Assembly (NCBI GenBank): GCA_030671095.1 | Contig: DAOVAK010000055.1 | Span: 1 to 10,021, forward strand | Source of the DNA: Deltaproteobacteria bacterium | Lineage (GTDB): Bacteria > Desulfobacterota > DSM-4660 > Desulfatiglandales > HGW-15 | DNA: 10,021 bases | Direction of reading: 5' to 3' | Part shown: piece by piece, positions 1 to 7,014 of the stretch | Layout of the letters: each line of letters starts with the position of its first letter | How positions within the stretch are numbered: position 1 is the first letter of the stretch | Program-made: the position numbers and the translations under genes | The notes under the pieces: generated by a model | The model's database searches: none | Seen by the model: only the letters and a program-made list of their open reading frames with translations | What the model was told of the DNA's origin: nothing

Positions 1-198
1 TCCTGATGCGAGGCGCTCCGTCAACGCCTTGGCCTCATCAATAGCCTCCTGGGCACGGAGTGAGACAAAGGCGTTAAGGACAGGATTGACAGCCTCTATT
101 CTTTCAATGGTCCCCTCCATGAGTTCAAGTGGAGAGATCTCCCCTGACTTGACGAGTTCCACAAGTTCCAGCGCAGATTTGTAATGGATGGATTCCAT
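1..198 (-). CDS. Amidase (GatA / amidase-signature family), N-terminal fragment
   Basis: Only the first 66 codons are inside the window; the gene runs off the left edge. The translated N-terminus contains SALELVELVKSGEISPLELM followed by an 'RIEAVNPVLNAFVSL' stretch. This is the typical opening of amidase-signature enzymes such as GatA, where a small helical segment precedes the catalytic Ser-cisSer-Lys domain. The catalytic residues lie outside the window, so substrate (Gln-tRNA amidation versus a small amide) cannot be decided. The ATG at 198 is chosen because GGGAG lies about 8 nt upstream. An in-frame ATG at 216 would add six residues but lacks a good ribosome binding site. It is co-directional with the ATPase gene upstream but separated from it by 224 nt, so it may have its own promoter. 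The family assignment is fairly secure; the subfamily is open. Confidence 0.8.
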   Translation of the reverse strand, partial: MESIHYKSALELVELVKSGEISPLELMEGTIERIEAVNPVLNAFVSLRAQEAIDEAKALTERLASG

Positions 199-279
199 GA
201 GGATGCTCCCTGCCATGATATGATAGCTTACGTGTTATCGATCTGCAAAGAGGCTAACGGCCTTGCCCCGAACAAACAA

Positions 280-386
280 CCTGGAGTGTTGGCCTCCGGC
301 TCCGCTTCCAGCCCGTAGGGCTTCCAGGCCGGAGGGGAGAGCCTACGCCTCGGAGAGAGTACTGGAGCATTGGAGTGCTGGAAAAG
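280..386. repeat. Intergenic hairpin flanked by TGGAG-type 8-nt repeats
   Basis: The gap between the ATPase stop and the amidase start holds a compound inverted repeat. CCTCCGGC (293-300) pairs perfectly with GCCGGAGG (328-335). Nested inside, AGCCC (310-314) pairs with GGGCT (318-322) across a 3-nt loop. It is flanked by TGGAG-type units: TGGAGTGTTGG at 282-292, and TGGAGCAT then TGGAGTGC in tandem with period 8 at 363-378, ending in TGG. No T-run directly follows the stem on the minus strand, so it is a poor intrinsic terminator. It looks more like a dispersed palindromic repeat. The base pairing is seen directly; the role is unknown. Confidence 0.55.
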
Positions 387-422
387 AGAATTAGCCACTG
401 GTGATGTTCTTGAGGTTTTCCA

Positions 423-3400
423 TTACTCCATGCTTATCTTCACCTCCTGCTCAGATATTTCCAGGACACGAACATGGGGATCGATTTCCCTGAAAAGACT
501 GGCCATCTCAGGGTGACAGGTGAAAAATAGGACCTGATGCGCCTTAGAGAGTTCTACGATGGTTTCGGCGGTCGCTCTTGCTCTGTGGGGATCGAAGTTG
601 ACCAATATCTCATCCATGATGATGGGCAGGGATTCTGTGGTTTCCGAGAACTCTCTAATAAAACCGAAGCGCAGCGAAAGATAAAGTTGTTCAGCCGTTC
701 CACGACTGAGTTGGCCGATCTCCTTTCGGCTATTATCCTGGCGCACGACCTCAACACGATTCTCACCGATTGGTGCCACAAGGGAAGGGTACTTCCCCAG
801 AGTCAATCGGTCGAAAAACCGAGCCGCTGCACGAATGACTTCTGGCTGCCTCTCCTTTTGATATCTCTCCCGGGCCCTCCTGATCAGTCCCTGCGCGAGT
901 CTCACAGTGCTCCACTCTGCAGCCAAAAATGACAATTCCTCTTTGAGACCCTCTTCTTCTGTCCTCAACGCGGAGATTCTATCGTCATGGACCAGCTGGC
1001 GGGCCTGCTCTTCAAGGGTTGCTTCCTCCTTGTTTAGACGGTCTAAATTGGCCTCCATGTCTTTCAGTTCATTTTCCAGCTTGACTTTCTCCTGTTCAAG
1101 TTCTTCCAGGCTGATCGCTGATAGTTTCTTCTCCACCCTGTCTATTGTCCCCAATTTGGTCGAATGGCGTCTAATGGTCTCTTCGTGTCTCTCGGCGTCT
1201 GCGTTCAGGGACATACGCCTATCATAAATCTGCGCTCTCTTTCGGAATCCTTCCTCGTCATCCGCTCCACCGGATATCATGAGGTCACGGATCTCTTCTT
1301 GAATTTTTGCGCGCTGTTTTTGGATGCGTTCCATGGAATCCTGGTTGGCCTTCATCTCATTGGTGAGCAGGGCTCTCTTTTGATCCGCCTTCTCCATCTC
1401 CTGGAATTCCCGGACGAGACTGTGAACAACGCCCTGTATCTCATCATCTCCTGCCAAATCCCTGTTGCAGCCCTTAAAGACTCTGTCGGCCAGGCCAAGA
1501 AATTCCTGTTTTGTCTCCTCAAGGGATGCCATCTTCGCCCTCGACTGAGTCAGATGGCCCACCTGTTCCCTAAAGGATTCAATGGAGGATAGGGTTTCCA
1601 AAGCGCCTTCTGGGGTGAGGGCTGGACTCAACCCACGTTCCTCCAGCCAGTTCTGCCACTGGTTCTGGGTCTTGGCTGCCTCTGATTCGGTATGCCCCAG
1701 TTCTAGCCTTGCTTGTTCCTGCTTCCTTTCAGCCCGCAGGAGCTCTTCTGTAGCACCCATCCAGCGCTCGAGCGCCTTGGTTCGCTCCGAGAGTTGTTCT
1801 CCCATTCGTTCCAGGTCCTCCCCAGAGGGGACCTGAGAAATGGATAAATCAGAGCAGGCAGTGACCATACGTTCTTTGATGCCATCAAGATGGGTTTTCA
1901 GATGGGACCTTTTCGCGTCCAGATCACCAATCTTTTCCGCGAGATGTTGATTCCGTTGCTTGATTTCTTTGCTTCTCTTTGTCTCATTCTTTTCCACCCT
2001 TGACCTTAGATACCATAACAGAAGACCAATGAGGAGCAGGAGAACACCACTTGGAAAGGTCCACATCCGCCCCGTGTGGAGACCGGACAAGATCAAAGAA
2101 AAGAGACCCGTTCCGATCAGCGTGAAAATCAACCAAAGGGGTACGGCATACGTTTGCAGTCTCAGATCCCGCTCCAGGGCTCCCTTTTCTTCTTTAAGAT
2201 CATTGAGACGAGCTATTGTGTTTCTCAATTCCTCCTTCAAAAGCCGGTCCTCAGATTCAAACCTCTTGAGCTCGGAGCAGGACTTTCTCATTTGGGTCAA
2301 TCGTTCCGGGTCCTTAACATCCGGTTCAGGTAAATTCCGAATGACTTCTTCGGCCTCATTCTTTCTGGCGTTCATGAGTTCAAGAAATTCCCTTTTCTTC
2401 TGCGCTTCCAGCTTGGCCTGTTGAAGGATTTCTCGATAATGACGAACCGCTTCACGCGTTGTAATGGATATATCAAATTCGAGGATCTTCTCTTCAGTCC
2501 ATTCGGGGCCCAAGTGCTTAAGGCTCTCCACAAGCTTCCGTTCACCCATGGAGAGCTGCTCCTGGATGGATAGTTGTTCCTGGACCACCGCCTCAAAAAG
2601 GCCCTGTTCCCGTTGAAGCTCTCTTATGGAGGGTGCATGTTTCAGGACGTCTGGATCTATTTTCAGTGCCGACAGCTCCGATTCTTGGCGTCTAAGATCT
2701 TCCTCTTTTTTCAGAAGTTCGTTTTGTTGGTCTTCTGATCGGGTCTTTAGGGTCTCAAATCTACTAAGCCCCTGCGAAGGGAAGTGATCAATAATTTCCA
2801 GTTCCTCAAGTTTCTGTTTGGCCAGGGAAAGGCTTATCCAATCTGGCCAGATATTGATCCATTGCTCTGTCCTTTTTAGCTGCACAGAGCGCTCGATCCT
2901 CCTTTTCCCCAACGCTCGGATCTGCCCTTTAAGATGAGAGATGTGAGTCTTTATGCGGTCGTATTCCTCGATAGAACCGCGTAGGGCCTTTTTCTCTTTG
3001 GAGATGGCGCTAAGGCGGGAGAGAACCGCATTGATTCTTGGTTTGCTGCCACCGGGCTTGTAGAGTTCACCCTCCCTTTTTTCAAGTCCTGTCTTAAGTT
3101 TTGCCAGTCTGTTGGGATCAATCCCTGCGCCTGCACTGTACAGGGCCTCCCTGGCCGATTCCGTATTGAGGGTCTCGAATTCTTGAAGCTCAGATAGGCT
3201 GAATGCATAGATATTCTTGAATAGTGCCCTATTGGCCATACCGAGAAGGCGACTCAAAAATTCTTTGCCTCCCCGGGTCTGATCGGGTTTAAGTACGTCC
3301 ACCTTCCCTCCCCGGGGTCCGGGATACCTTTCCACCACATAAAGGTGCTGGTCATCGGTGAATAGGGTCAGGTTCCCTCCGTGCTTCCCTCCAGAGAGCG

Positions 3401-3587
3401 GGGGATAGAGATTTTCATTGGTCCGTCCATCAGGAAAACCAAAAAGAACGGCCCTGAGAAAGCCTAAAAGGGTGCTTTTGCCCGATTCATTCATCCCGAG
3501 TAAGATCGTGAGTTCAGGAGATAGACCTTCAATCTTCAGGTTGTGGAAAAGGCCGAACCCATCAATATAGAAGCCCGTGAGTCTCAT
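423..3587 (-). CDS. YhaN-like SbcC/Rad50-type ATPase with a membrane hairpin in the coiled coil
   Basis: This 1054-residue protein is an SMC/Rad50-like ATPase of the YhaN (AAA_27) type, presumed to partner the nuclease encoded just upstream. The N-terminal half-domain has Walker A GMNESGKST at 31-39. The C-terminal half-domain has an ABC-signature-like LSRGTAEQ at about 960-967, Walker B LPIIMDE ending near 993, and an H-loop FFTCHPE near 1021-1027. The roughly 800 residues between are mostly charged, Leu-rich coiled coil. At about 481-502 and 510-527 there are two hydrophobic segments (for example AVPLWLIFTL and GVLLLLIGLLLWYL) separated by a short polar turn, a likely transmembrane hairpin. 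No CxxC zinc hook is present, so the hairpin takes the place of the Rad50 hook apex. The start is supported by GAGGAAG about 6 nt upstream and by the 4-nt ATGA overlap with the nuclease gene, which suggests translational coupling. Role inferred: ATP-driven control of DNA-end processing at the membrane. The family is clear; the biological task is not. Confidence 0.85.
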   Translation of the reverse strand: MRLTGFYIDGFGLFHNLKIEGLSPELTILLGMNESGKSTLLGFLRAVLFGFPDGRTNENLYPPLSGGKHGGNLTLFTDDQHLYVVERYPGPRGGKVDVLKPDQTRGGKEFLSRLLGMANRALFKNIYAFSLSELQEFETLNTESAREALYSAGAGIDPNRLAKLKTGLEKREGELYKPGGSKPRINAVLSRLSAISKEKKALRGSIEEYDRIKTHISHLKGQIRALGKRRIERSVQLKRTEQWINIWPDWISLSLAKQKLEELEIIDHFPSQGLSRFETLKTRSEDQQNELLKKEEDLRRQESELSALKIDPDVLKHAPSIRELQREQGLFEAVVQEQLSIQEQLSMGERKLVESLKHLGPEWTEEKILEFDISITTREAVRHYREILQQAKLEAQKKREFLELMNARKNEAEEVIRNLPEPDVKDPERLTQMRKSCSELKRFESEDRLLKEELRNTIARLNDLKEEKGALERDLRLQTYAVPLWLIFTLIGTGLFSLILSGLHTGRMWTFPSGVLLLLIGLLLWYLRSRVEKNETKRSKEIKQRNQHLAEKIGDLDAKRSHLKTHLDGIKERMVTACSDLSISQVPSGEDLERMGEQLSERTKALERWMGATEELLRAERKQEQARLELGHTESEAAKTQNQWQNWLEERGLSPALTPEGALETLSSIESFREQVGHLTQSRAKMASLEETKQEFLGLADRVFKGCNRDLAGDDEIQGVVHSLVREFQEMEKADQKRALLTNEMKANQDSMERIQKQRAKIQEEIRDLMISGGADDEEGFRKRAQIYDRRMSLNADAERHEETIRRHSTKLGTIDRVEKKLSAISLEELEQEKVKLENELKDMEANLDRLNKEEATLEEQARQLVHDDRISALRTEEEGLKEELSFLAAEWSTVRLAQGLIRRARERYQKERQPEVIRAAARFFDRLTLGKYPSLVAPIGENRVEVVRQDNSRKEIGQLSRGTAEQLYLSLRFGFIREFSETTESLPIIMDEILVNFDPHRARATAETIVELSKAHQVLFFTCHPEMASLFREIDPHVRVLEISEQEVKISME

Positions 3588-4846
3588 TCGGCTTCCTCAT
3601 CATGCAGACTGTCCAGGCAGATCCTCTCTGCCTCTTCTAATAGCTCTCTCAATTCACGGTCCCCTGGTGATTCAAGGTATCTATGGATTCTGGAGGACTC
3701 AAAGAGTGGGGCCAGATCTTCTCTCACCAGCTCCTCAAGATGGCTCTCCCCTAAGAGCTCCCGCGAATAACGAATGAGATCACCCAGAAAATCTCTTTCT
3801 TTCATTCTCACCATAGGATCGATGTCCGGGCCAACGCTGAGCTGGATCTGCTCTACCCAAACAGAAGGAGAATGTGACGAACCCATTTCATGAAGTATTT
3901 CTAGCAGATCTGAAACGGTGTTGGGCGCCCTCAAGAATTTGAACAAAGGGCTGCGACCAGAGAGGGTAATCCGGGCCATGGCCGGCCGACCTGACGCCTT
4001 TTCGGAGATATCAAGACAGACTTGATCAAGGGCATTAATCAGGTCCTGTTCTGTCTGAAGGTCATGGATGGCGAGATCATATGTGGTCCAGCGGATCACA
4101 TCAGTGGCATGAAACTCGATTTCCACCTCCTTATCATCTCCCACCTTGACCAGGTAACAGCCCTTTTCCCCTGTTTCTTTGATATTTCTACCCTGGGTAT
4201 TGCCCGGATAGACAACAAACGGCAAATTCTTAGAAAGAACCCTTTTGTTGTGTACATGTCCGAGGGCCCAATAATCCATTTCCGATTTGAGAAGATCATC
4301 CAAGGAGCAAGGCGCATAGGGTTCATGTCCCGTATCTGATCCCACATTTGCATGCAGGAGAGCAATGTGAAAGGCTGGACCTGTTCGGTTGAAGAGAAGG
4401 GACAGGTTCCGTCTTTCGTCTCTTTTGGGATAACTGATGCCTTGGATACAGGCCAGGAGGGTTCCATTTTTTTCGACCTCGAAGGTTTCCACATGATCTC
4501 CAAACACATGGACCCCTGAGGGCCATTCAAGTGTTGAGGACCATCCGTCCAGGGGGTCGTGGTTTCCGTGGACCACGAAGGAACGGATGCCAGCGTCATC
4601 GAGTCTCTGGAGTCCATCTCTGAATCTGACTTGTGCCCGAAGGCTTCTGTCCGCCCCATCATAGACGTCACCTGCCACCAGCAAAAAATCCACCTGCTTC
4701 TCGAGGCAGAGCTGAACGACCCTGTCAAAGGCCTGAAATGTGGCCGAACGCAGGATGCGAGCCAGATCCGGGTTATCAACGTTGCGTGTTGCAAAGGGGC
4801 TGTCGAGATGGAGATCGGCTGCGTGAACAAAAGAGAAATTGGGCAT
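3584..4846 (-). CDS. YhaO/SbcD/Mre11-type metallophosphoesterase (DNA exonuclease family)
   Basis: A 420-residue calcineurin-like phosphoesterase with the full set of Mre11/SbcD metal-binding motifs: DLH at 11-13, GDVYDG at 59-64, GNHD at 94-97, LLHANVG at 164-169 and GHVHN at 196-200. All expected Asp, Asn and His ligands are present, so it should be catalytically competent. In Mre11/SbcD proteins this domain binds two Mn ions and cuts DNA ends as 3'-5' exonuclease and endonuclease, controlled by the Rad50/SbcC ATPase. The C-terminal 180 or so residues would form the capping and ATPase-contact region. The start is fixed by an in-frame TAG at 4853-4855, three codons upstream of the ATG; the ribosome binding site (TAGGT) is modest. 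The gene lies 25 nt after the cNMP/FHA gene and overlaps the ATPase gene by 4 nt, so the two proteins are very probably a complex. It is closer to YhaO than to classic SbcD because the partner is YhaN-like. Confidence 0.88.
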   Translation of the reverse strand: MPNFSFVHAADLHLDSPFATRNVDNPDLARILRSATFQAFDRVVQLCLEKQVDFLLVAGDVYDGADRSLRAQVRFRDGLQRLDDAGIRSFVVHGNHDPLDGWSSTLEWPSGVHVFGDHVETFEVEKNGTLLACIQGISYPKRDERRNLSLLFNRTGPAFHIALLHANVGSDTGHEPYAPCSLDDLLKSEMDYWALGHVHNKRVLSKNLPFVVYPGNTQGRNIKETGEKGCYLVKVGDDKEVEIEFHATDVIRWTTYDLAIHDLQTEQDLINALDQVCLDISEKASGRPAMARITLSGRSPLFKFLRAPNTVSDLLEILHEMGSSHSPSVWVEQIQLSVGPDIDPMVRMKERDFLGDLIRYSRELLGESHLEELVREDLAPLFESSRIHRYLESPGDRELRELLEEAERICLDSLHDEEAE

Positions 4847-4871
4847 CTGAGACCTAATGAAGGGTAAAAGG

Positions 4872-5636
4872 CTACTCGGGAACGACTTTAAGCAGAAAAA
4901 TAAATTTTGATGTGGCCGGCCCGATAATGACCTGATTTTCCTCCCTGTCTAGGGGGGCACGGGTTTCACTACCGCTTCCGCCAATCTCCTTGCCGTTCAC
5001 AATGGTTCCAAAGGAGCTCCCCCTGTCCACCACATGGATAATTCCACCTTCGTTCGTAATGGCCAGATGGTTGCGGGAGACCACGTACGGTTTTTCTTCT
5101 TGGATAAACAGATCATTGGTGTGGAAGACGTCTGACTCCGGATTCTCGGAAAACCTGCCAATAAGAAAAGGGAATTTGGTTATGAGTAACTTGCGATCGT
5201 CTAGGACCTTCTTTGCTTCGTCAGTCTGGCCCTCAATGATCACCTCAAAAGGGGCCTCCTTCCCAACCTCCACATGGGCATCTGTGGTCCTTCCAGCAAT
5301 CAAATCGCTCGCCTGACGCAGTCTTTCAAAAAGGCTCTTCAATATGGGAATGAGCACAGAAGGCTTGGTTCGCAGCAGTTCGTTGAAATGATCTCTGTTT
5401 ATGATCCTGACTTTAAGCTCGGAACGGGCCCTCACCGTTGCCGACCTTGGGCGATCTTCAATAAGTCCCATCTCGCCAAAGACCTGCCCCTGGCCCAAGA
5501 TGGCGATGACGATCTCTCTATCACCCCACCTTTTGATCACTTCTGCGTCGCCGGAGAGAATGACAAAGGCAGAGGTTCCCTTTGTGCCCTCTGCTATCAC
5601 TATTTCTCCGGGGTTAAATGCCTCTGTGGTCTCCAT
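4872..5636 (-). CDS. Cyclic-nucleotide-binding (CAP_ED) + FHA domain protein
   Basis: A 254-residue two-domain protein without signal peptide or membrane segment. Residues 7-110 are a cyclic-nucleotide-binding beta-roll: FNPGEIVIAEG, a 'VILSGDAEV' turn, and a phosphate-binding-cassette-like FGEMGLI (53-59) with PRSATV (63-68). The Glu55 and Arg64-Ser65 expected to hold the ribose and phosphate of cAMP or cGMP are kept. Residues about 145-250 are an FHA domain with IGR (159-161), VSRNH (186-190) and GSSFGTIVNGKEI (206-218), the residues that usually bind phosphothreonine. There is no helix-turn-helix, so it is not a Crp-type regulator; it is more likely a scaffold or sensor. The ATG at 5636 has GAGAGG upstream and an in-frame TAA five codons before it, so it cannot be extended. 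The first helix usual before the beta-roll is therefore very short. It is the first gene of the cluster with the YhaO/YhaN pair. The link between sensing and the nuclease is inferred. Confidence 0.85.
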   Translation of the reverse strand: METTEAFNPGEIVIAEGTKGTSAFVILSGDAEVIKRWGDREIVIAILGQGQVFGEMGLIEDRPRSATVRARSELKVRIINRDHFNELLRTKPSVLIPILKSLFERLRQASDLIAGRTTDAHVEVGKEAPFEVIIEGQTDEAKKVLDDRKLLITKFPFLIGRFSENPESDVFHTNDLFIQEEKPYVVSRNHLAITNEGGIIHVVDRGSSFGTIVNGKEIGGSGSETRAPLDREENQVIIGPATSKFIFLLKVVPE

Positions 5637-5664
5637 GGCAAGCCTCTCTTAGGAATTTGATGAC

Positions 5665-5700
5665 ACAGCTTAGAATACCATACCTTGAAGGTCACCTAAA
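5665..5700 (-). promoter_or_regulatory. Possible promoter of the cNMP-FHA / YhaO / YhaN cluster
   Basis: Reading the minus strand, an extended -10 TGGTATTCT (complement of 5672-5680) lies 17 nt after a weak -35 TTTAGG (complement of 5695-5700). Transcription would start near 5665, giving a leader of about 29 nt before the ATG at 5636. The inverted repeat ACCTT-G-AAGGT (5682-5692) sits in the spacer and could be an operator. The -35 match is poor, so this is a tentative call. Confidence 0.3.
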
Positions 5701-5831
5701 ACCTTTTTCGAAGTGAGTCCAATCTTGCTCAGTTATTGAAGAAAAGCTTATACTTGGTATGATGGGCAAAGGCAAGGTGCTATTTCATTCTTGTAAGGGG
5801 ACCCTTGGGAGAGAGCTGGCATGCTCAATTC

Positions 5832-5860
5832 TTGACTCAAGGTTTGCATTTGCCTATACT
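5832..5860 (+). promoter_or_regulatory. Near-consensus sigma70 promoter for the MBL hydrolase gene
   Basis: TTGACT (5832-5837) and TATACT (5855-5860) are separated by exactly 17 nt; each hexamer matches the sigma70 consensus at five of six positions. Transcription would begin near 5867, about 100 nt before the GTG start at 5970. The leader would contain the ACTTTAG repeats. A weaker alternative upstream, TTGAAG (5736-5741), 16 nt, then an extended -10 TGGTATGAT (5755-5763), could be a second start. Confidence 0.6.
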
Positions 5861-5908
5861 CCCGGAAAAAGTGAACTAAAATGTGTAATGTGCCGATGCG
5901 TTCCATTA

Positions 5909-5943
5909 ACTTTAGGCACTTTAGATCACTTTAGGCACTTTAG
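5909..5943 (+). repeat. Two 16-bp direct repeats made of four ACTTTAG units
   Basis: ACTTTAGGCACTTTAG occurs perfectly at 5909-5924 and again at 5928-5943, with ATC between. At finer scale the heptamer ACTTTAG starts at 5909, 5918, 5928 and 5937, a spacing of 9, 10 and 9 nt, close to one DNA helical turn. The repeats lie downstream of the predicted transcription start and 26 nt before the GTG of the next gene. A regulator-binding array or a leader-RNA element is possible, but function is unknown. Confidence 0.75.
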
Positions 5944-5969
5944 TCACTCAAGATTGTGAGGTCCGGAGT

Positions 5970-6842
5970 GTGGAACCAATACTGATTAATCTTAAACAAC
6001 ACAGACCAGGGTTTGATCATTTCATTGCTTCTTGGGTCTGTAAGGGTGACATGAATATTGTCGTTGATGTGGGGCCGGCAAATTCAGTGCACATATTGAT
6101 GGATTCCCTTGACGCTATGGAGATGGACAGGGTAGACCTTGTCCTCCTCACACACATCCACATCGACCATGCCGGAGGATTGGCTGATTTTCTTGAGCAT
6201 TTTCCCATGGCAAAGGTCGTCTGCCACAGCATGGGGGTCAAGCATCTCGCGGATCCGTCAAAGCTATGGGCCGGTAGCCTAAAGGTCCTTGGAGAGCTGG
6301 CCGAATTTTATGGCCCCTTCAAGCCTGTGAATGAGGAAGCGCTCATTCCCCACACAGAGGCGAACATAGGGTCCCTGGAAGTCATCGAAACGCCCGGCCA
6401 TGCCCCCCATCACCTTAGTTTTAGCTACCAAGGAAAGCTGTTTGTGGGAGAGGCGAGTGGAACGTTTCACAATGTGGGAGACCTGGAATATGTTCGTCCA
6501 GCCACGCCGCCAAAGTTCTTCATGGAAGAGTTCCTTGGTAGCGTTGACCGCTTGTTGGGCATAGCAGACCAACCCATTTATTACGTGCACTTTGGAAAAG
6601 CGAAAAGTTCGCACCATCAATTGAAAAGCTTCCGGGATCAGCTTATTCGGTGGGCCGAGATCATTAAGCAAGAAATGAACGAAAATCGTGAGGATCTCGT
6701 GAAGAAATGCATGGAAAGCCTCCTTGAAAAAGACCCGGATCTAAAGGCCTTTGATGCCATGGATCCCGATATGCAAAAACGCGAAAGATATTTCATCACC
6801 AACTCCATCAATGGCTATATAGAGTATTTGCAGGGTCAATAG
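5970..6842 (+). CDS. MBL-fold metallo-hydrolase
   Basis: A 290-residue soluble protein of the metallo-beta-lactamase fold. The metal site is visible: HIHIDH at 62-67 followed by AGG, His144 in TPGHAPHH (142-148), an acidic residue at 161 in VGEASGTF, and His207 in YYVHFGK. Position 161 is Glu, whereas most MBL-fold hydrolases have a bridging Asp in a GDA-type motif there. The last 70 or so residues are helical and charged, and contain an SSHHQLKSFRDQLIRWAE stretch that could cap the active site. The start is GTG at 5970, with GAGG about 9 nt upstream. Members of this fold hydrolyse lactams, thioesters, phosphodiesters or lactones; nothing here fixes the substrate. It stands alone on its strand: the divergent cluster lies upstream and 494 nt of non-coding DNA follow. 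No convincing terminator is seen after the TAG. Confidence 0.82.
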   Translation: MEPILINLKQHRPGFDHFIASWVCKGDMNIVVDVGPANSVHILMDSLDAMEMDRVDLVLLTHIHIDHAGGLADFLEHFPMAKVVCHSMGVKHLADPSKLWAGSLKVLGELAEFYGPFKPVNEEALIPHTEANIGSLEVIETPGHAPHHLSFSYQGKLFVGEASGTFHNVGDLEYVRPATPPKFFMEEFLGSVDRLLGIADQPIYYVHFGKAKSSHHQLKSFRDQLIRWAEIIKQEMNENREDLVKKCMESLLEKDPDLKAFDAMDPDMQKRERYFITNSINGYIEYLQGQ

Positions 6843-7014
6843 AAACACAAGCCTGGTCTGCTGAGGTGTAGGCCAATTCAGCCCTCTTCCCTTAAAATCT
6901 GGACAGGGAGCCTTTCCCACAACCACTTAAAGCCCTCCCCGTTACAACGCATATGAACATCTACCGAAATCTTCGAATATCAAGACCTTAGCCCCAAATC
7001 CACCCTCTAATTTA
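6843..7014. other. Non-coding stretch after the MBL gene
   Basis: No credible coding frame, strong promoter, RNA gene or intrinsic terminator could be made out in this part of the 494-bp gap. The rest of the gap is occupied mostly by the inverted-repeat element that begins at 7015. Confidence 0.5.

Larger units (their letters stand above)
5637..5969. other. Divergent intergenic region (333 bp)
   Basis: This non-coding stretch separates the minus-strand nuclease cluster from the plus-strand MBL hydrolase gene and should carry promoters for both. It holds candidate promoters on each strand, a short perfect inverted repeat ACCTT-G-AAGGT at 5682-5692, and four ACTTTAG repeats at 5909-5943. A 66-codon open frame at 5759-5959 has no ribosome binding site and spans the best promoter, so I do not regard it as a gene. 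Confidence 0.7.

Noticed and set aside
293..335. Intrinsic terminator of the ATPase operon
   Set aside because: The stem is strong but no T-run follows on the minus strand; the nearest T-rich stretch is more than 10 nt away.
537..932. 131-codon plus-strand open frame opposite the ATPase gene
   Set aside because: It lies antisense to the conserved C-terminal ATPase domain and its product resembles no family; a shadow frame.
4096..4830. 244-codon minus-strand frame inside the nuclease gene
   Set aside because: It overlaps the whole conserved phosphoesterase domain in another frame, is rich in Trp, Met and Ser without domain motifs, and has no ribosome binding site of its own.
5909..5943. ACTTTAG repeats as a mini CRISPR array
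   Set aside because: Units are 7-16 bp with 2-3 nt between them, no spacers of 25-40 nt, and no cas genes nearby.
5759..5959. 66-codon Cys-containing open frame upstream of the MBL gene
   Set aside because: No ribosome binding site, it spans the best promoter and the repeat array, and no motif is recognisable.
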